Below, piece after piece: positions 47,572-59,486 of a DNA stretch of 64,000 nt. The translations under genes and the position numbers were made by a program. Source of the DNA: Dendrobium chrysotoxum. Lineage: Eukaryota; Streptophyta; Magnoliopsida; Asparagales; Orchidaceae. Positions within the stretch are counted from its first letter, which is position 1. Each line of letters starts with the position of its first letter. The DNA lies in assembly GCA_019925795.1 (NCBI GenBank), contig CM034307.1, positions 62,682,864-62,746,863 on the forward strand. Reading direction: 5' to 3'. The notes under the pieces were generated by a model. It made no database searches. It was not told the DNA's origin and saw only the letters and a program-made list of their open reading frames with translations.

Positions 47572-48755
47572 TTATGGAAGATATGTGATATCAAACTGCA
47601 GAAGTATCACTGCCCACCTGGCAAGTTGACCTGTCAACGCTGGTCTTGTCATCAAGAACTTCAGCGGATCGATCTTTGATATCAGTGTAATTTTATGAGA
47701 CATCATGTAGTGGCGAAATTTCTGAACTGCAAAAATTAGCGCCAAACAATGCTTCTCAATTGGAGAGTAACGTATCTCTGCTCCAATCAATCTTCAACTA
47801 ATATAGTAGAGTACATTTCTTTACCTTCGTCATTGTGCTGAGCTAGCAATGCTCTAAGGGACTCTTCTAACACTGCGGTGTATAGGATAAGAGGCTTCAT
47901 TGGAATTAGTGCTGCAAGAATACGCGGGCTTAATAGATATCTCTTGATACTATCAAAAGCTTCTTGACATTCATCATCCCATTTGAAATGAACATCTTTC
48001 TTCGTCAGCTTTACAAATGGTTGACATCTGCCTGATAAATTTGAAATGAAACGCCATATGAATGCAAGTTGTCCTTGTAAAGAACGAAGTTGACGAAGAC
48101 TTTTTGGAGGAGGCATTTCTATGTTTGCCTTGACTTTATTGGGATCAACCTCGATCCCTCTATGTCGCACAACGTACCCTAGAAACTTTCCTGAGGAAAC
48201 TCCACCGAAGGCACATTTGAGCGGGTTCATTTTGAGATTGAATTTTTTGATCCTCTCAAATACAATTCTCAAATCTTCAAAATGATCTTTTCGGTCTTTA
48301 CTTTTGACAACAAGATCATCCACATAACATTCAGCTTTCAGGTGGATGAGATCGTCAAATATATGTGTCATAGCTCTTTGGTATGTAGCTCCAGCATTTT
48401 TCAATTCAAAGGGCATGACTGTGTAGCAGAATATGCCGATGGAAGTCCTGAAAGATGTATGTCTCTCATCTTCAGGTGCCATTTTGATTTGATTATACCC
48501 CGATGATCCATCCATAAATGAATCGTAAATGGATGTATTATCAACCAATAATTCTGATATTGGAAGTGAAAAGTCATCTTTTGGACACGCCTTATTCAGG
48601 TCCCGATAGTCAATGCATATGCGAATTTGACCATTTTTTTTCTTTACTGGGACAATATTGGTTATCCAATCATCATACTTCTCTTCTCGAATAAAATCTG
48701 CTTCGATAAGCTTCTTGGTTTCTGCAATCACTTGTTCTTCGATTTCTAGCCTCAT
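47572..48755 (-). pseudogene. Tat reverse transcriptase and first RNase H
   Basis: The RT frame 48755-47787 holds DWITNIVPVKKKNGQIRICI, DYRDLNKACPKDDF, the catalytic YVDDLVVKSKDRKDHF and KCAFGGVSSGKFLGYVV. The frame then shifts into 47790-47572, which holds the end of RNase H (IEKHCLALIFAVQKFRHYMM, then LTGQLARWAVILLQFDITY). The first RNase H starts LYTAVLEESLRALLAQ, lacking the usual leading Asp, as is known for the degenerate first RNase H of Tat elements. Confidence 0.85.
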
Positions 48756-49640
48756 TCGCTTTGGAGCTTACTTAACAGGTACTGCACCTGGTTTAATGGC
48801 TAGTTTATGAACAATTATATCAGGGGATAAGCCTGACATCTCATCGTATGTCTAAGCAAAGCAGTCCCTGAATTCACTGAGTAATACTTTCATCTTTTCA
48901 ACTTTATTCTTAGAGAGAAGGGCACTGATAAAGGTCAGGCGAGGGTCATCATCAGTTCTCAAGTTTATTTCTTTCAGCTCATCCATAGTAGTAGCCTGTC
49001 CACCATCTTCAAGTTCTTCTGGTGTAGGTTTAGCTTTCATATCTTTCTCTTCATTCCTATATGTATCTTCAGTAGTCAGACATTTATCCATTATCGTATA
49101 GCATACATTTTTCTGAGTATGTTCGGCTCCGATAAACCCAAGACCTTTTGTATCACGACTACCCATCTTTGATAGTTCTTGACACCACATTCTTTGAAAG
49201 AAATGTGCTCGTCACCAAGTAACCATATTATGAATTCCAGCTTTTCGTATCATCTGCTGAATTCTTTTGGGACAATATCTGAGCATTTCTGTAGGAATTA
49301 TCTCTGCATCTTCATTGAAATTCCCATGCTCATTGAGATTCTCTTTTTGATATTCTCCAAATTTATAAAATAAGCTTCCCGGTCCTCTACTTCCATGTAG
49401 GGGAGGTACATAAAATATTTTAAGCTCCTCAACATTATGAACCTCACGGGATATGATTTCTCTTAAATGTTGTGGAGGGATCAATGTAACCACAAAAGTA
49501 TTTTTCTTTGGATTTTCTTTAATCAAAGGCTTGTAGGCTTCAGAGACATCATCATCTTTCTCTATGTCACTTCCCAAATGGAGTACAACATTATTTGATT
49601 TAGGAAGCGTATTAACTCTTTTAGGAAGATTTGATATCAT
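48756..49640 (-). pseudogene. Linker between Tat protease and reverse transcriptase
   Basis: Two minus frames (49640-49212 and 49190-48852) with partial Tat-type words such as NSKKVEKMKVLLSEFRDCFA-like text, the usual entry to the RT domain (here LLSEFRDCFA). In Ogre elements an intron lies about here; no clear splice pair was identified. Confidence 0.5.
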
Positions 49641-49713
49641 GTTCTTTCTTCCTATCTCCTTTTTCTAAACTTCTTTAGTTTATTTTGTACTCTTTGATGT
49701 CGATGCTTTAGCT

Positions 49714-51141
49714 TCAGAAAGATTTTGTCGGCTTTACTTCATTTGGAATGAAGTATTTTGCATCATCATAAATTTTCACTTCGTGGACTACAAAGGGTTG
49801 TATATCTCCAGAGATCCGGAACTCTTCTCCATCCTTTAGATATTTTATGCATTGGTGCATAGTTGATGGGACCAGACCATTCTCATGGAGCCAAGGTCTA
49901 CCCAAAAGTGCCTTGAATGAAGTGTCTGCATCGATAATATGAAATTTGGCTTTTATGCATAGCTCTCCAAATTTAAGGGGAAGGACAAATGACCCGATAG
50001 TTTTTTGCCCTTTCTCGTTAAAATCGTGTACCATAAGTTTATCTGGCCCGAGATGTTGAATATCTAGGGATAGTGATCTTAGTGTGCACAAGCTCATGAG
50101 GTTTATTGAAGACCCGAGGTCAATCAAGATTCGCTTTATTATGATGCCATCACTTTCTCCTATGACATATAAAGGACGATTATGTTTCGTATTCCCCAAC
50201 ATGAGATCTTCTTTAGAGAACATGACAACGGGTTCATTCCTAGCATGAAGAACTTCGCTCAAACATCTTTCTGCGAAATATGCCTCATATCTCTCTGGAT
50301 TTTTGAGAGCATGTATTAAAGTTTCTCGAAGATCTTTTGACATCAGAAGAGCTTCATAGATGCTGAGCTGTGCTGGGATTTTTTTTAAATGGGAAATGAT
50401 ATTATACTCTATCCCTTTATTTATATCATATTTCTTCTTATGATCTTTAGGGATGATTTCTTTGTTGATGAATATATCTTTTCCTTTATCTTTGCTTGAT
50501 AACCCCTTTTTTAGTGGCGGTGGTAGTACTTTGCCACTTCTCAATTGTACTTGAGCCACCTCATTCAGCTCAGCCTCTTCTGATGAAGATTTCATATGTT
50601 CAGAATCTTCATTCAGCTTTACACACTCCATTTGCGAAGCCATTTATTGATCTGACTCATCATCACTTGGAAAACACAACTCCTCTTCTGAGTTATCATC
50701 TATATGTAACACCATCAAACATGACTCAGACGTCTTTTTATCAGTCATTTTTATAGGAGATATTGCTACCTGACCCCTATCATAATTTTTAACAAAATCT
50801 CTTTGGCATGTAATCGATGTTACCGAAATGACTCGACATATTTCTATATGGAGTGCTTCTTCATCTTCTGGTTCACCATCTTTCACTTTTGATTGGTCTA
50901 TTTGTAGCTCAGACATGAAATCTGTCAGTGTTATAGGCCGTCTCAATGGTTGACGATAATCCTCCAAATTATTGATGATCTTCTGAAGTACAGATCTTTT
51001 CTTCTTTAGCTTGTTATGTTTGTTTGAGCTGTCAGACTTCTTGGAGGATGCCTCATAAAACCGCTTCGTATTAGAACGCCTCCAAGTTGATGATCTGGAA
51101 GTGGATGCACCTGAATTTTGATTTCCTTTCAATTCAAGCAC
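49714..51141 (-). pseudogene. Tat aspartic protease region
   Basis: A single minus frame from 51141 to 49714 is broken by one stop between 50646 and 50644. The protease block reads VIGESDGIIIKRILIDLGSS, where the catalytic DSG triad is DLG. It continues VLPLKFGELCIKAKFHIIDA, ALLGRPWLHENG and VPSTMHQCIKYLKDG, the last a typical Tat word. The upstream half is Lys/Ser-rich linker. The DLG change would inactivate the enzyme. Confidence 0.75.
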
Positions 51142-51329
51142 TGGTTCCGTAAAGGATTTCTATTTTACACCAGGAACTCCTTCCAATTGTTTGATCATCT
51201 TTTATGTCTTCTTGGAGATTGCAGTCTGCCATTCATCTTTTTCTAGTATTATTTTTTCTTTCATTTTATCTTCTTTCTTCTTTGGAGGTATAGGAGAAGA
51301 CACAATCACCTTTACAGATTCCTTTTTTG

Positions 51330-52790
51330 GGTGAACTAAAACACTATTTGATAGCGTGAATTCACAATCTCTGTATTTCTTTTCAAGCTAGTCTTTGAAG
51401 ACATAACAATCTTCGATATAGTGACTGATAACTCGGTGATACGGGCAAAAATTTGGATTATCTTTCTACTCAGCTTCTTCTGGTCTTTTACACTCCAGTA
51501 ATTTAAGGCTAGCATTAAGCATTTGCTTGAATAGTTTTGCCACACTTTTCCTCTTAAAAGAATATTCTCTATTCATTTTCTCTTTAAAGGATGTGATTCG
51601 ATCACTAGTTTTTGGCTTCGAACGTTCTCCTCCATCACGAAAAGTTTGAGACCTTTCGTTTCCTCCCAATACTAGTTTTGGCTGGGGTTTAGAATACTGT
51701 ATTTCTTTATCATCTTTAGGAGTAGATTGTTTTTCTTTATCGATCCTTAAAGATGATGCAGAATAGATCTCATCTCTTCTATTGTCCACAGCTTTATTTC
51801 TTCGAGGCCTATCTGAATAATTTTCAAACTTAGATAAATTTAGCTACTCTATCAAGTAGCTCCTGATAAGTGCTGATGGAGGCCATGCATAAAAATGGTA
51901 ACATCTTATCATCGATGTTTTCCAAAAGTAGTTGAACATTGTGCTCCTCTTCCAACTGTTGTTCGCATTTCATACTCATGTTACGCCAGCGAGTAATGTA
52001 CTTTATCACTGACTCACACTTTTTTCATTTCTCTAAGGCAAGGTCAGTGATAATGGTTTTCTCCGTAGCACTGGTGAACCTTTTCACGAACATATTTTCT
52101 AATTATGCGAATGTCTTAACAGAATCATTAGGAAGTTCGGTATACCATTCAAAAGCAGTCGCAGCCAAACTACTAATGAATTGGCAGAAAAGTAAAGCAT
52201 CAACGCCTCCAGTATTTCCACAAGTAGCTTTAAATTCAGCCAAGGGCTGTTTAGGATTGCCGGTGCCATTAAAAGTATTGAATTTAGGCACTAAATATCC
52301 TTTAGGATATGGTACTTGATTGTACTCGGCTAGATATGGGCGACCCTTGCTTACAAATTTCTCTACATGCTCTGAGGCAATGACAGCTTTAATCTTTTCA
52401 TTGATTATTGATTCTAGTTGTAGAGTCATCACTGGCTCAGATGTATTGAAATATTTTGATGAGTTTGCAGATGAACAGGTCGGTCAGTCTCATTTCCTCC
52501 TTCAGGTGTGATTCAAATTTCAGACACCTGAGGTATTGGGTCGGCTGGCAGATTAGTAGGAATGCTACTCGATATCTGCTGATTAACGGGCTGATCCGAT
52601 ATATGATGATCAGTTGGTTGAGCTAATATAGGATGAGTAATGATGTTCTTTTGCATTAACTGCTTTATCGAGATCATTTGTGCCATCATTTCTGTCATCT
52701 TGTTATTTAGATCTGGTATCTCCTTATCTTTTTCTTTCATATGGAGCTTCAAACACCTTTGTGCTTGTGCTAATGTCTCATCAAGCACTT
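51330..52790 (-). pseudogene. Tat gag, frame-broken
   Basis: The piece 52432-52103 contains YPKGYLVPKFNTFNGTGNPK, then FCQFISSLAATAFEWYTELP, the capsid core of Tat gag proteins. The upstream piece 52788-52513 is a predicted coiled coil (LDETLAQAQRCLKLHMKEKD). Downstream, around 51470-51415, the frame reads CPYHRVISHYIEDC, a C-x2-H-x4-H-x4-C knuckle-like motif. The parts lie in different frames. Confidence 0.7.
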
Positions 52791-52908
52791 CTTTGTCTTG
52801 ATCGTCATTTTGTCCATCGCCCGAGGGGACTTCTTCTGGCTGTTCATGTTGAGCTTGATCTTCTTGAGAGGTCGTTGTTTTAGAAGAGGTGGGCCCTGCT
52901 TCGTTGCG

Positions 52909-53262
52909 TCATCGATAGCCACGTGTTTGATGTGGCTCATCACCATGCCCCACCATGTAGACTACCTCGACTTCCATGGTATCTTCATCATCATCGTCAT
53001 TTTCCTGTACTTGAATCTCAGAACGACCCTTCCAATAGATCTCTGGTTCTGCATGCGATATAGGAACTTCTTCTATTGGAGGGGTACAGTCAAAATTGAC
53101 ATTCTTCCGAGAGGTTGAAGTTGGTTGGCAATATGATTCCTTAAAAAATTCTCCAAGGTGTCGACTATTATAAGTGTCAGTAGTAGGAACCTTTTCCTTA
53201 AGTACCCATTGTTGACCATTTTTATTAAAGGCGGATCTCTGGGAGGCTGCACCAGATGTCAC
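52909..53262 (-). pseudogene. Acidic linker frame between the 5' frame and gag
   Basis: 117 codons with an Asp/Glu run (QVQENDDDDEDTMEVEVVYM). Unrecognised; it may belong to the gag polyprotein. Confidence 0.35.
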
Positions 53263-53358
53263 ACCTATATTGACTTTCTGTTGCAGTGATCTTTTTTCAG
53301 GAGGTCTCAGCCTCCAAATTTTTTTTCCCTTTCACTGGGATCTTTTGATAGTGGAATC

Positions 53359-54090
53359 CTAAATACGAGGTCTAGGATTCACGCTCCAATGTTCACTGTG
53401 TGTGTGTGGAGCTGATCTCGATTTCTCTTGAGCTACTGTGACAGTTGATAACTCTCTTTGTGGGATTCTTCTAGCCTTGAATGTTAATGGCCTTTGATAT
53501 TTCTTCCTTATCAGGCCATTTTGTTTTGCAAATTTCAAAACTCTGTGTGTCATAGCTGATAGAGTTTCGTGCTTCTTCGTATGAGGAATAGGGGTTTGGG
53601 GTTGCTGATCCCAAAATGATTGTTTCAACTCGCTAGTATGACTATTCCTCTTCACCCATTTTAAATTTGTGAACTTATTCTGGGTGGGAATGTTAACTTC
53701 TGGCTCCAAGGCTGGGAGTGTTGACGGATGCACTGGTAGTGGTTATTGAGCTCGTAGCTTTGCATTCAACTTTCTCCTTTGCCTTCTTGTGAGCCTTCCT
53801 CCAGATGAGGAGGCTTCATCATCGTCCTTCTCGGGTGCAGATAACCCAGTTGGCAGAGTGGTGGCCCTAGTAGGTACCACATATATTCTTCCTTCAGTTA
53901 CGACCCTCTCTGTGGTTGGGGCCTTAAGCTGCGATAGTCTTTCGAAGATAGCAATCCTGTTTTGTTGAACTGCTTTAGCAGTAGCAGTTCTAGCAGCTCG
54001 TGGTTGTTGCACGGAATAGGCACGTCGTGCATAAGTTTCAGCAGAGTCAGGCCTTGAACAGTCATGCCGTGAATAGGTACGGCGGTAGCC
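53359..54090 (-). pseudogene. Tat 5' reading frame (gag N-terminal part or ORF1)
   Basis: One minus frame runs from about 54090 to 53359 with a single internal stop at 53743-53745. It reads SRPDSAETYARRAYSVQQPR, then RIAIFERLSQLKAPTTERV, a Lys/Arg patch RLTRRQRRKLNAKLRAQ, and NKFTNLKWVKRNS. The FERLS word recalls the conserved SVFDRLG motif of Tat gag regions. Ogre elements carry an extra ORF before gag. Which of the two this is cannot be settled here. Confidence 0.5.
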
Positions 54091-54312
54091 AATGCAATAG
54101 CTACAGAAAACTCTAAGCTTCCAAATCGGATAGTGGCTTCAGAGTCTCCAGTGTTAATGACAGTATTCGCTAGCTGGATGCTAGCGCCTCATGCTAGTTG
54201 GACGATAAAGGGAGTATTCTGTAGTTCCATTATACATAAAAGAAAGGTAAGAGTTAGTAGTCAAAAATTGATACATCACCCCACACTTTCAAAGTGCAGA
54301 GACTAGACAGAA

Positions 54313-54362
<50 letters not shown>
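54313..54362. repeat. (TA)n microsatellite in the Tat leader
   Basis: About 50 bases of alternating T and A between the primer site and the first reading frame. Confidence 0.8.
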
Positions 54363-54363
<1 letters not shown>

Positions 54364-54480
54364 AATTTTATTCGATTGCATTATTTTAAAACCCTGATTT
54401 TAATTAATTCATTAGAATTTTAATAATTTCATCGTTATTATAGTTTATGTTAACTAGCCAAAGATGGAAAGAAAAACCAG

Positions 54481-54498
54481 TCCCCAACAGAGTCGCCA
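54481..54498 (-). promoter_or_regulatory. Primer binding site of the Tat element
   Basis: The minus strand reads TGGCGACTCTGTTGGGGA six bases after the 5' LTR. Sites of this TGGCGACTC type are used by Tat/Ogre elements, usually assigned to an Arg tRNA. The tRNA assignment is from memory and not checked. Confidence 0.75.
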
Positions 54499-54504
54499 AA
54501 AATC

Positions 54505-57500
54505 TTTGGGCTCCAAAAATTCCATTGAGTGTATTCCCGGCCTATCCATGCCATCAGTCTATTTTTCTTTTATTTTTGACGATGACGGCGAAGAGTTTTA
54601 ACAAAATTAGGTTCCAGGTGAATTTTCAGAAGGCAGATTAGGTTTTAAATAAGACACTACCTAGAGATTTCACCCTCATTTTATGAGGGCTTTATAATCT
54701 GAGTTCTGGTTTCCTATAGGCGCAAGCCCCTATAGTTAATTACCCCTCCCGATAATAAGAGAGAACTTTCGATTAAGGCTGGTCGTTAAAGAGATCGTAT
54801 GGGTTATAAACCTATCATATAATAGCAACAATCTTAGGGTTTGAATTTGATTTGATGATTTGGGATTTATTACTATGCACTTAAAACTGGTGGTGGGGGG
54901 AATGAAGATGAGCCCGATCAAGATCCCATGGTTTCGTCGTCCCGGGCTGTCATGTTCCCTGGTCTACTTAGTCAGAGGAGGTGTCCACCCAACCTGACAG
55001 AAGGCACCTTATCGACAGCCATGGGTTGCTTCGTCCAAGAATACCTTGTAGACCTGGGTTGGTGTTTATCTAAGGGGATATATCTGAATCCACCTTAGCT
55101 GACAGAGGGCTTTGTGCTTATCGAATATACCCTATGATTCATAACTCAAGGGTTTAACGCTGTTAGGAAACATACAGGCTTTGGCTGTGATCATAATATA
55201 ATAATACCATTTCGCGATAAAACCACCCGATCAGAGGGCACGTGCCACATCCCTATTGGCAAGAGACTGTTTGAGGATGAATCGTAGTGATACACCTGAC
55301 ACGCATTCGCTCTTTGTGAGCTGAGGTTAATTTCAAATTTATCACCCCCGACAAACGATTGTGAGAGGCGGATTGATTTTAGTTTTAAGTTTTTTTAAGT
55401 GATATATTTCATTTCATGAATTCAATCTTTTATTTGGTTTTGAGATTTGACCCCTCCGGTTGAGATTTCCTGTCAACACGGCCATCATCGGAGTGACGTT
55501 AAAGTCACTAGTATTTTCATAGGAATTTGAGAGGCATTTTGTAATTCAAGTCATGTCAACTTCGATCCTTCTATGGAGGAGGATGAAACTTGAATTTAGA
55601 CCCGAGTAGCATTCTCGGACCATTAGATTTTGAAATCGTATGCGGTGGTCGGAGCACTTGCGGGTATTAGCATTTGACCCTGTGCAGCATTCTCAAACAT
55701 TTGTATTTATAATTTTAACACGTTGATCGGAGCACATGCAGGGGTGTTGTGTTTCAATTTAAGGAATCATACTTAATACATAAGAGGCATTTAAAAAATA
55801 TGTAAATATGATTCATTTACGTAAGTGATTTTGTTTAGAAAATGGCCGAGACTTCTTTTAAGGGCCTACGAACGCCTTCTGTCCGCTTGTACACATATTG
55901 CGGATCCGATGGCGTTTGAGTGTTAGATTTCACTTATTGCATTTAGTTTGTTTTGACGCTTTAAAGTGTTATCTAGCACAGCTCGCAGAGGATATTTGCT
56001 CAATAGGTACTAGGAGATCCGTGCTCGTGTTCGTAGGAGAATTATCTTGCTCGCTACGAATTCTCCCATTTTCTCCCATAAATAGACTGATTTATTCGAT
56101 ACAAGCTCCTTGTCCTTGCTTGTATGCTAGTTGTTGTGAGCACTACGAATTCCCTGTTCCTACTCACAGGTGAAATGTAGTATCAGGTTCTTTGTGCATA
56201 TATCATATCCACTGTCCATCGTTTATGCTTGCAGGGATATCATAGTTTTGCATAAATCAAGAAAAATTGATGATTTTCTACATCCTTGAGGAGCCCTGAG
56301 AAAGGAATGTCTTGTATCTTATTTGGTGCATCTTCATTTGAATCATCACACTGCAAATCCATCCCAGTAGATAGTGCTGCCACTTTTTTTTTTACTAAGC
56401 CACTAAGGTTTGGAGGAGGTAGATGAAACATCAGATATGGTACTTGAACACTTTAAATGTGATAGCAGTGAGATTGCTTCATCTTCCTTTCCTTCATCTA
56501 TAGGAAGGATTTATAGGGTTATGCGAGCATTAATATCATCTTCCAGTTTTGATAAAGCTTTATAGTAGAATGGATTAGCTTTGTCTCTTTCACTTAGTGA
56601 TGCTGATTGCTTAGATAAGTTACATTTGATTCTATTTTCCCCACATACATTATTGGTAACTTACTGTACCCATATATGTTGACTTTCAATGCTCATAGGC
56701 AATGATTGCACTTGCAGCAAATTTTCCATCACTACTAGTGGGTATTTGCATTCACTATGCTCTTCTATCCTTGTTTGCATGCAAATTGGTATACTTACTT
56801 GTATGCATTGGTAAAGACATTATCACATTCTTTGTACATCATTTTGATTGAATAATTTGAGTCATTTTGACTTATCATTCCTTGCCTACATGCCATTTGG
56901 GAGTTTGTTCTCCATTCACCATGAATCCCTTGTTTATGTATCCACTTTCACTTGGATGATTAGGATTAATTAACATCTTCACTTAAACTTGTTAATTCAT
57001 GATTTGTATTTTTATTAATTATTTAGTATAATATTTTTGACAATCACAAATTATGTTTCTTGTGGTCCAATTTGGTTCAAGTTGAATGTTCTCCAAAATC
57101 CACTAAGTCCGAAATTTTTTAGAAAATTTCGGCAGCCTTTCGGCCTTCCCCTCCCCGGCGCCGGGAGGTAAGGAGGGCATTTGCCCTTTCAAGTCTGCCC
57201 GGCCGGAAAGATAATCGATGGCCGAGGGCTTCGAGGCGTTGTTGGGCCCTAAAATTGGTCTTCGAAAGTTCTGATTGACGAAGATTATCGATGATTGGAT
57301 TGGTTGCAGAAGATTAGACGCAGATCGAGTGGTTGCAGAAGATTGGCGATGATTTTTGCTGAATGTTCAATTGAAGATCCCCCTTTTCCTCCTTTTTTTA
57401 CATTAATTAATTAAATGAATTAATTAAAATTAATTTTTGATTTAATTTTTAATTAATTAATTAATCCCAAATTAAATCAATGCACGCTTCTCCAAAATTT

Positions 57501-57807
57501 TCAAAATTTGGCTAAATCCTGAATTTTGAGAAAATTTCGGCAGCCTCTCGGCGTCCCCTCCCCTGCGTCGGGAGGTAAAGAGGGCATTCGCCCTTTCAAG
57601 TCCGCCCGGCCGGAAAGATAATCGACGGCCGAGGGCTTCGGGGCGTTGTCGGGCCCGGGAATTTGTGTTCTGAAGCTCTGATTGACGACGATTGGATGCA
57701 GATCGTTGATTGCCAATGTTTGCCGATCCCTGTTTGAAAAATCATCTCATTTCTCTCCCTTTCTCCTTTTCTTTCTTTTTTTTCTTTTTATACATATAAT
57801 ATTATAT

Positions 57808-57847
<40 letters not shown>

Positions 57848-58475
57848 TTATTATATAATATAATATATGTGTATATATATATATAATATTATAAGTTATA
57901 TAATATATATTAATATACAGAGAGGGAGGCGGAGACCAGGGAGCCACGCACGGGAGTCGATCGGGTTCGGCGGCTGAGGTGGGTTGACTGGCGACGGAGG
58001 GGGTCGGAGTCGGCCGGAGCAGATGGGGTTGGAGGCTGGTAGGAGGTTGCGGCTAGGGCACGAGCAAGGAGGTCTTTGGAAGCGTTGGAAGAGGCTTCGT
58101 CGGCGGCAGGTTCAGCAGGTCGGATCTGGTCGGCGGATTAGTTGGTTCGACGGCCTTGGACGATAGGAGTTAGGCTTGGTGCGTCCTGATCGGAGAAGGG
58201 GAAAGCAAGCCAGCGGCTAGGGCACGCCAGTCGGAGGCGGAGAAGAGACAGAGGTTGGCGTCTGGTCGGGAGGTTAAGTTTCCTTGCTTTGCTTACGATT
58301 TCTTCCGGTTCTGAGAGTTTCTGTGTGCGTGTCTTTTTGATTCTGAGAGCGTACTCGTCCGAATTGGAGAAGGAGTCTATTTTGTTTGCGTAATAGGGAA
58401 CGTGGGGAGCGGTTTGTTCGATCGTTAGTAGTTCGTGGTTGAGTCGTGGGTTGGGGCCGGCAGTTACAGTCAACA
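54505..58475 (-). repeat. 5' LTR of the Tat element
   Basis: About 3.97 kb. On the minus strand it starts TGTTGACTGTAACTGCC and ends GGAGCCCAAA, where the sister LTR ends GAGCCCACA, so the terminal CA has changed. An AAT run near 57815-57845 replaces the TA run of the other LTR. Confidence 0.9.
56077..56090 (-). promoter_or_regulatory. TATA-like box in the Tat 5' LTR
   Basis: The minus strand contains GTCTATTTATGGG. The same place in the other LTR is mutated to TTTATCTATGGG. Promoter role is inferred. Confidence 0.35.
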
Positions 58476-59202
58476 TCAACCTTAGAGTCTAAAGGTGCTC
58501 GCTTGAGTAGATCTAAAATGAAATATATGGAGTGTAATTTTAGTAATAATAGACATAGTGAGGGGATTGTGACTTTGGGCTATCAAGCCATTAATAAGAG
58601 TAAACGTTTTAGATGTCTTGGATATATTGTTCAGAGTGATGGTGAAATAGATGGGGATATTATCAGCAGAATTCAAGTTGGATGGTTGAAGTGGAGGAAT
58701 GCATCGGGCTTATTGTGTGATAGAAAAGTACCCCTCAAACTTAAGGGAAAATTCTATAAGATGGTGGTGAGACCTGCAATTATTTATGGTGCCGAATGTT
58801 GGCCATTAAAAGAGAAGCATAATTCTAAGTTAAGTGTTGCAGAGATGAGGATGCTCAGGTGGATGAGTGGCTTTACCCTTAGAGATAGGATACGAAATAA
58901 GCATATTCATGAAAAGGTTGGAGTAGCTCCAAGTGGAAGATAAGATTAGATAGAGTCGCCTTAGATGGTTTGGTCACATAAAACGACGGCCTCCTGATGA
59001 CCCGGTTCGGAAAGTAAAGGTTTTAGATTTGACTTATGTTAAAAAAGGTAGAGGTAAACCTAAAAAGACTTGGTTACAAAATATTAGAAATGATATTTCT
59101 TTATTAGATTTAAATGAGAATTTGACTTTTAACAGGACATAATGGAGAAAAAAAATTAGCCGACCCCACATAGTGGTATTAAGGCGTGATGTTGTTGTTG
59201 TT
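58476..59202 (+). mobile_element. RTE LINE, 3' part (split by the Tat element)
   Basis: Continues the reverse transcriptase at 40461: LSRSKMKYMECNFSNN, YIVQSDGEIDGDIISRIQ, RPAIIYGAECWPLK and MRMLRWMSGFTLRDRIRNKH. It is followed after frameshifts by the C-terminal FGHIKRR block, the CCCCACATAGTGG motif and a GTTGTTGTTG tail ending near 59202. The TCAAC at 58476-58480 is the second copy of the Tat target duplication. The tail lies about 44 bases before the DHNAT start codon. Confidence 0.85.
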
Positions 59203-59210
59203 CTATATAA
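59203..59210 (+). promoter_or_regulatory. TATA-like box directly after the LINE tail
   Basis: CTATATAA begins right after the GTTGTTGTT tail of the LINE. It stands 36 bases before the DHNAT ATG, which would put transcription start a few bases before the start codon. It may be the surviving proximal promoter. Confidence 0.45.
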
Positions 59211-59245
59211 TATTGGCGGACTGTTACGGCAAACTGCGAGACCTA

Positions 59246-59432
59246 ATGTCAGGTCAGAGCGCTTCCCGCATCTCGCCGCCGTCGCCGCCGTCGCCGCCGT
59301 CGCCGCCTCCGAATACTGCGGAACTGGACGCGCCGCTCCACACCATCGGCTTCCAGATCGACGTTCTCTCGGCGGTGGAGGTCAATGGCTATCTACGCGT
59401 TACCGACTCTTGCTGCCAGGTCAGCATAACTC

Positions 59433-59486
<54 letters not shown>

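Noticed and set aside
53240..54240. Possible plant pararetrovirus or endogenous virus
   Set aside because: No coat or movement protein and no pararetrovirus-type order; LTRs, primer site and dual RNase H show a Tat Gypsy element.
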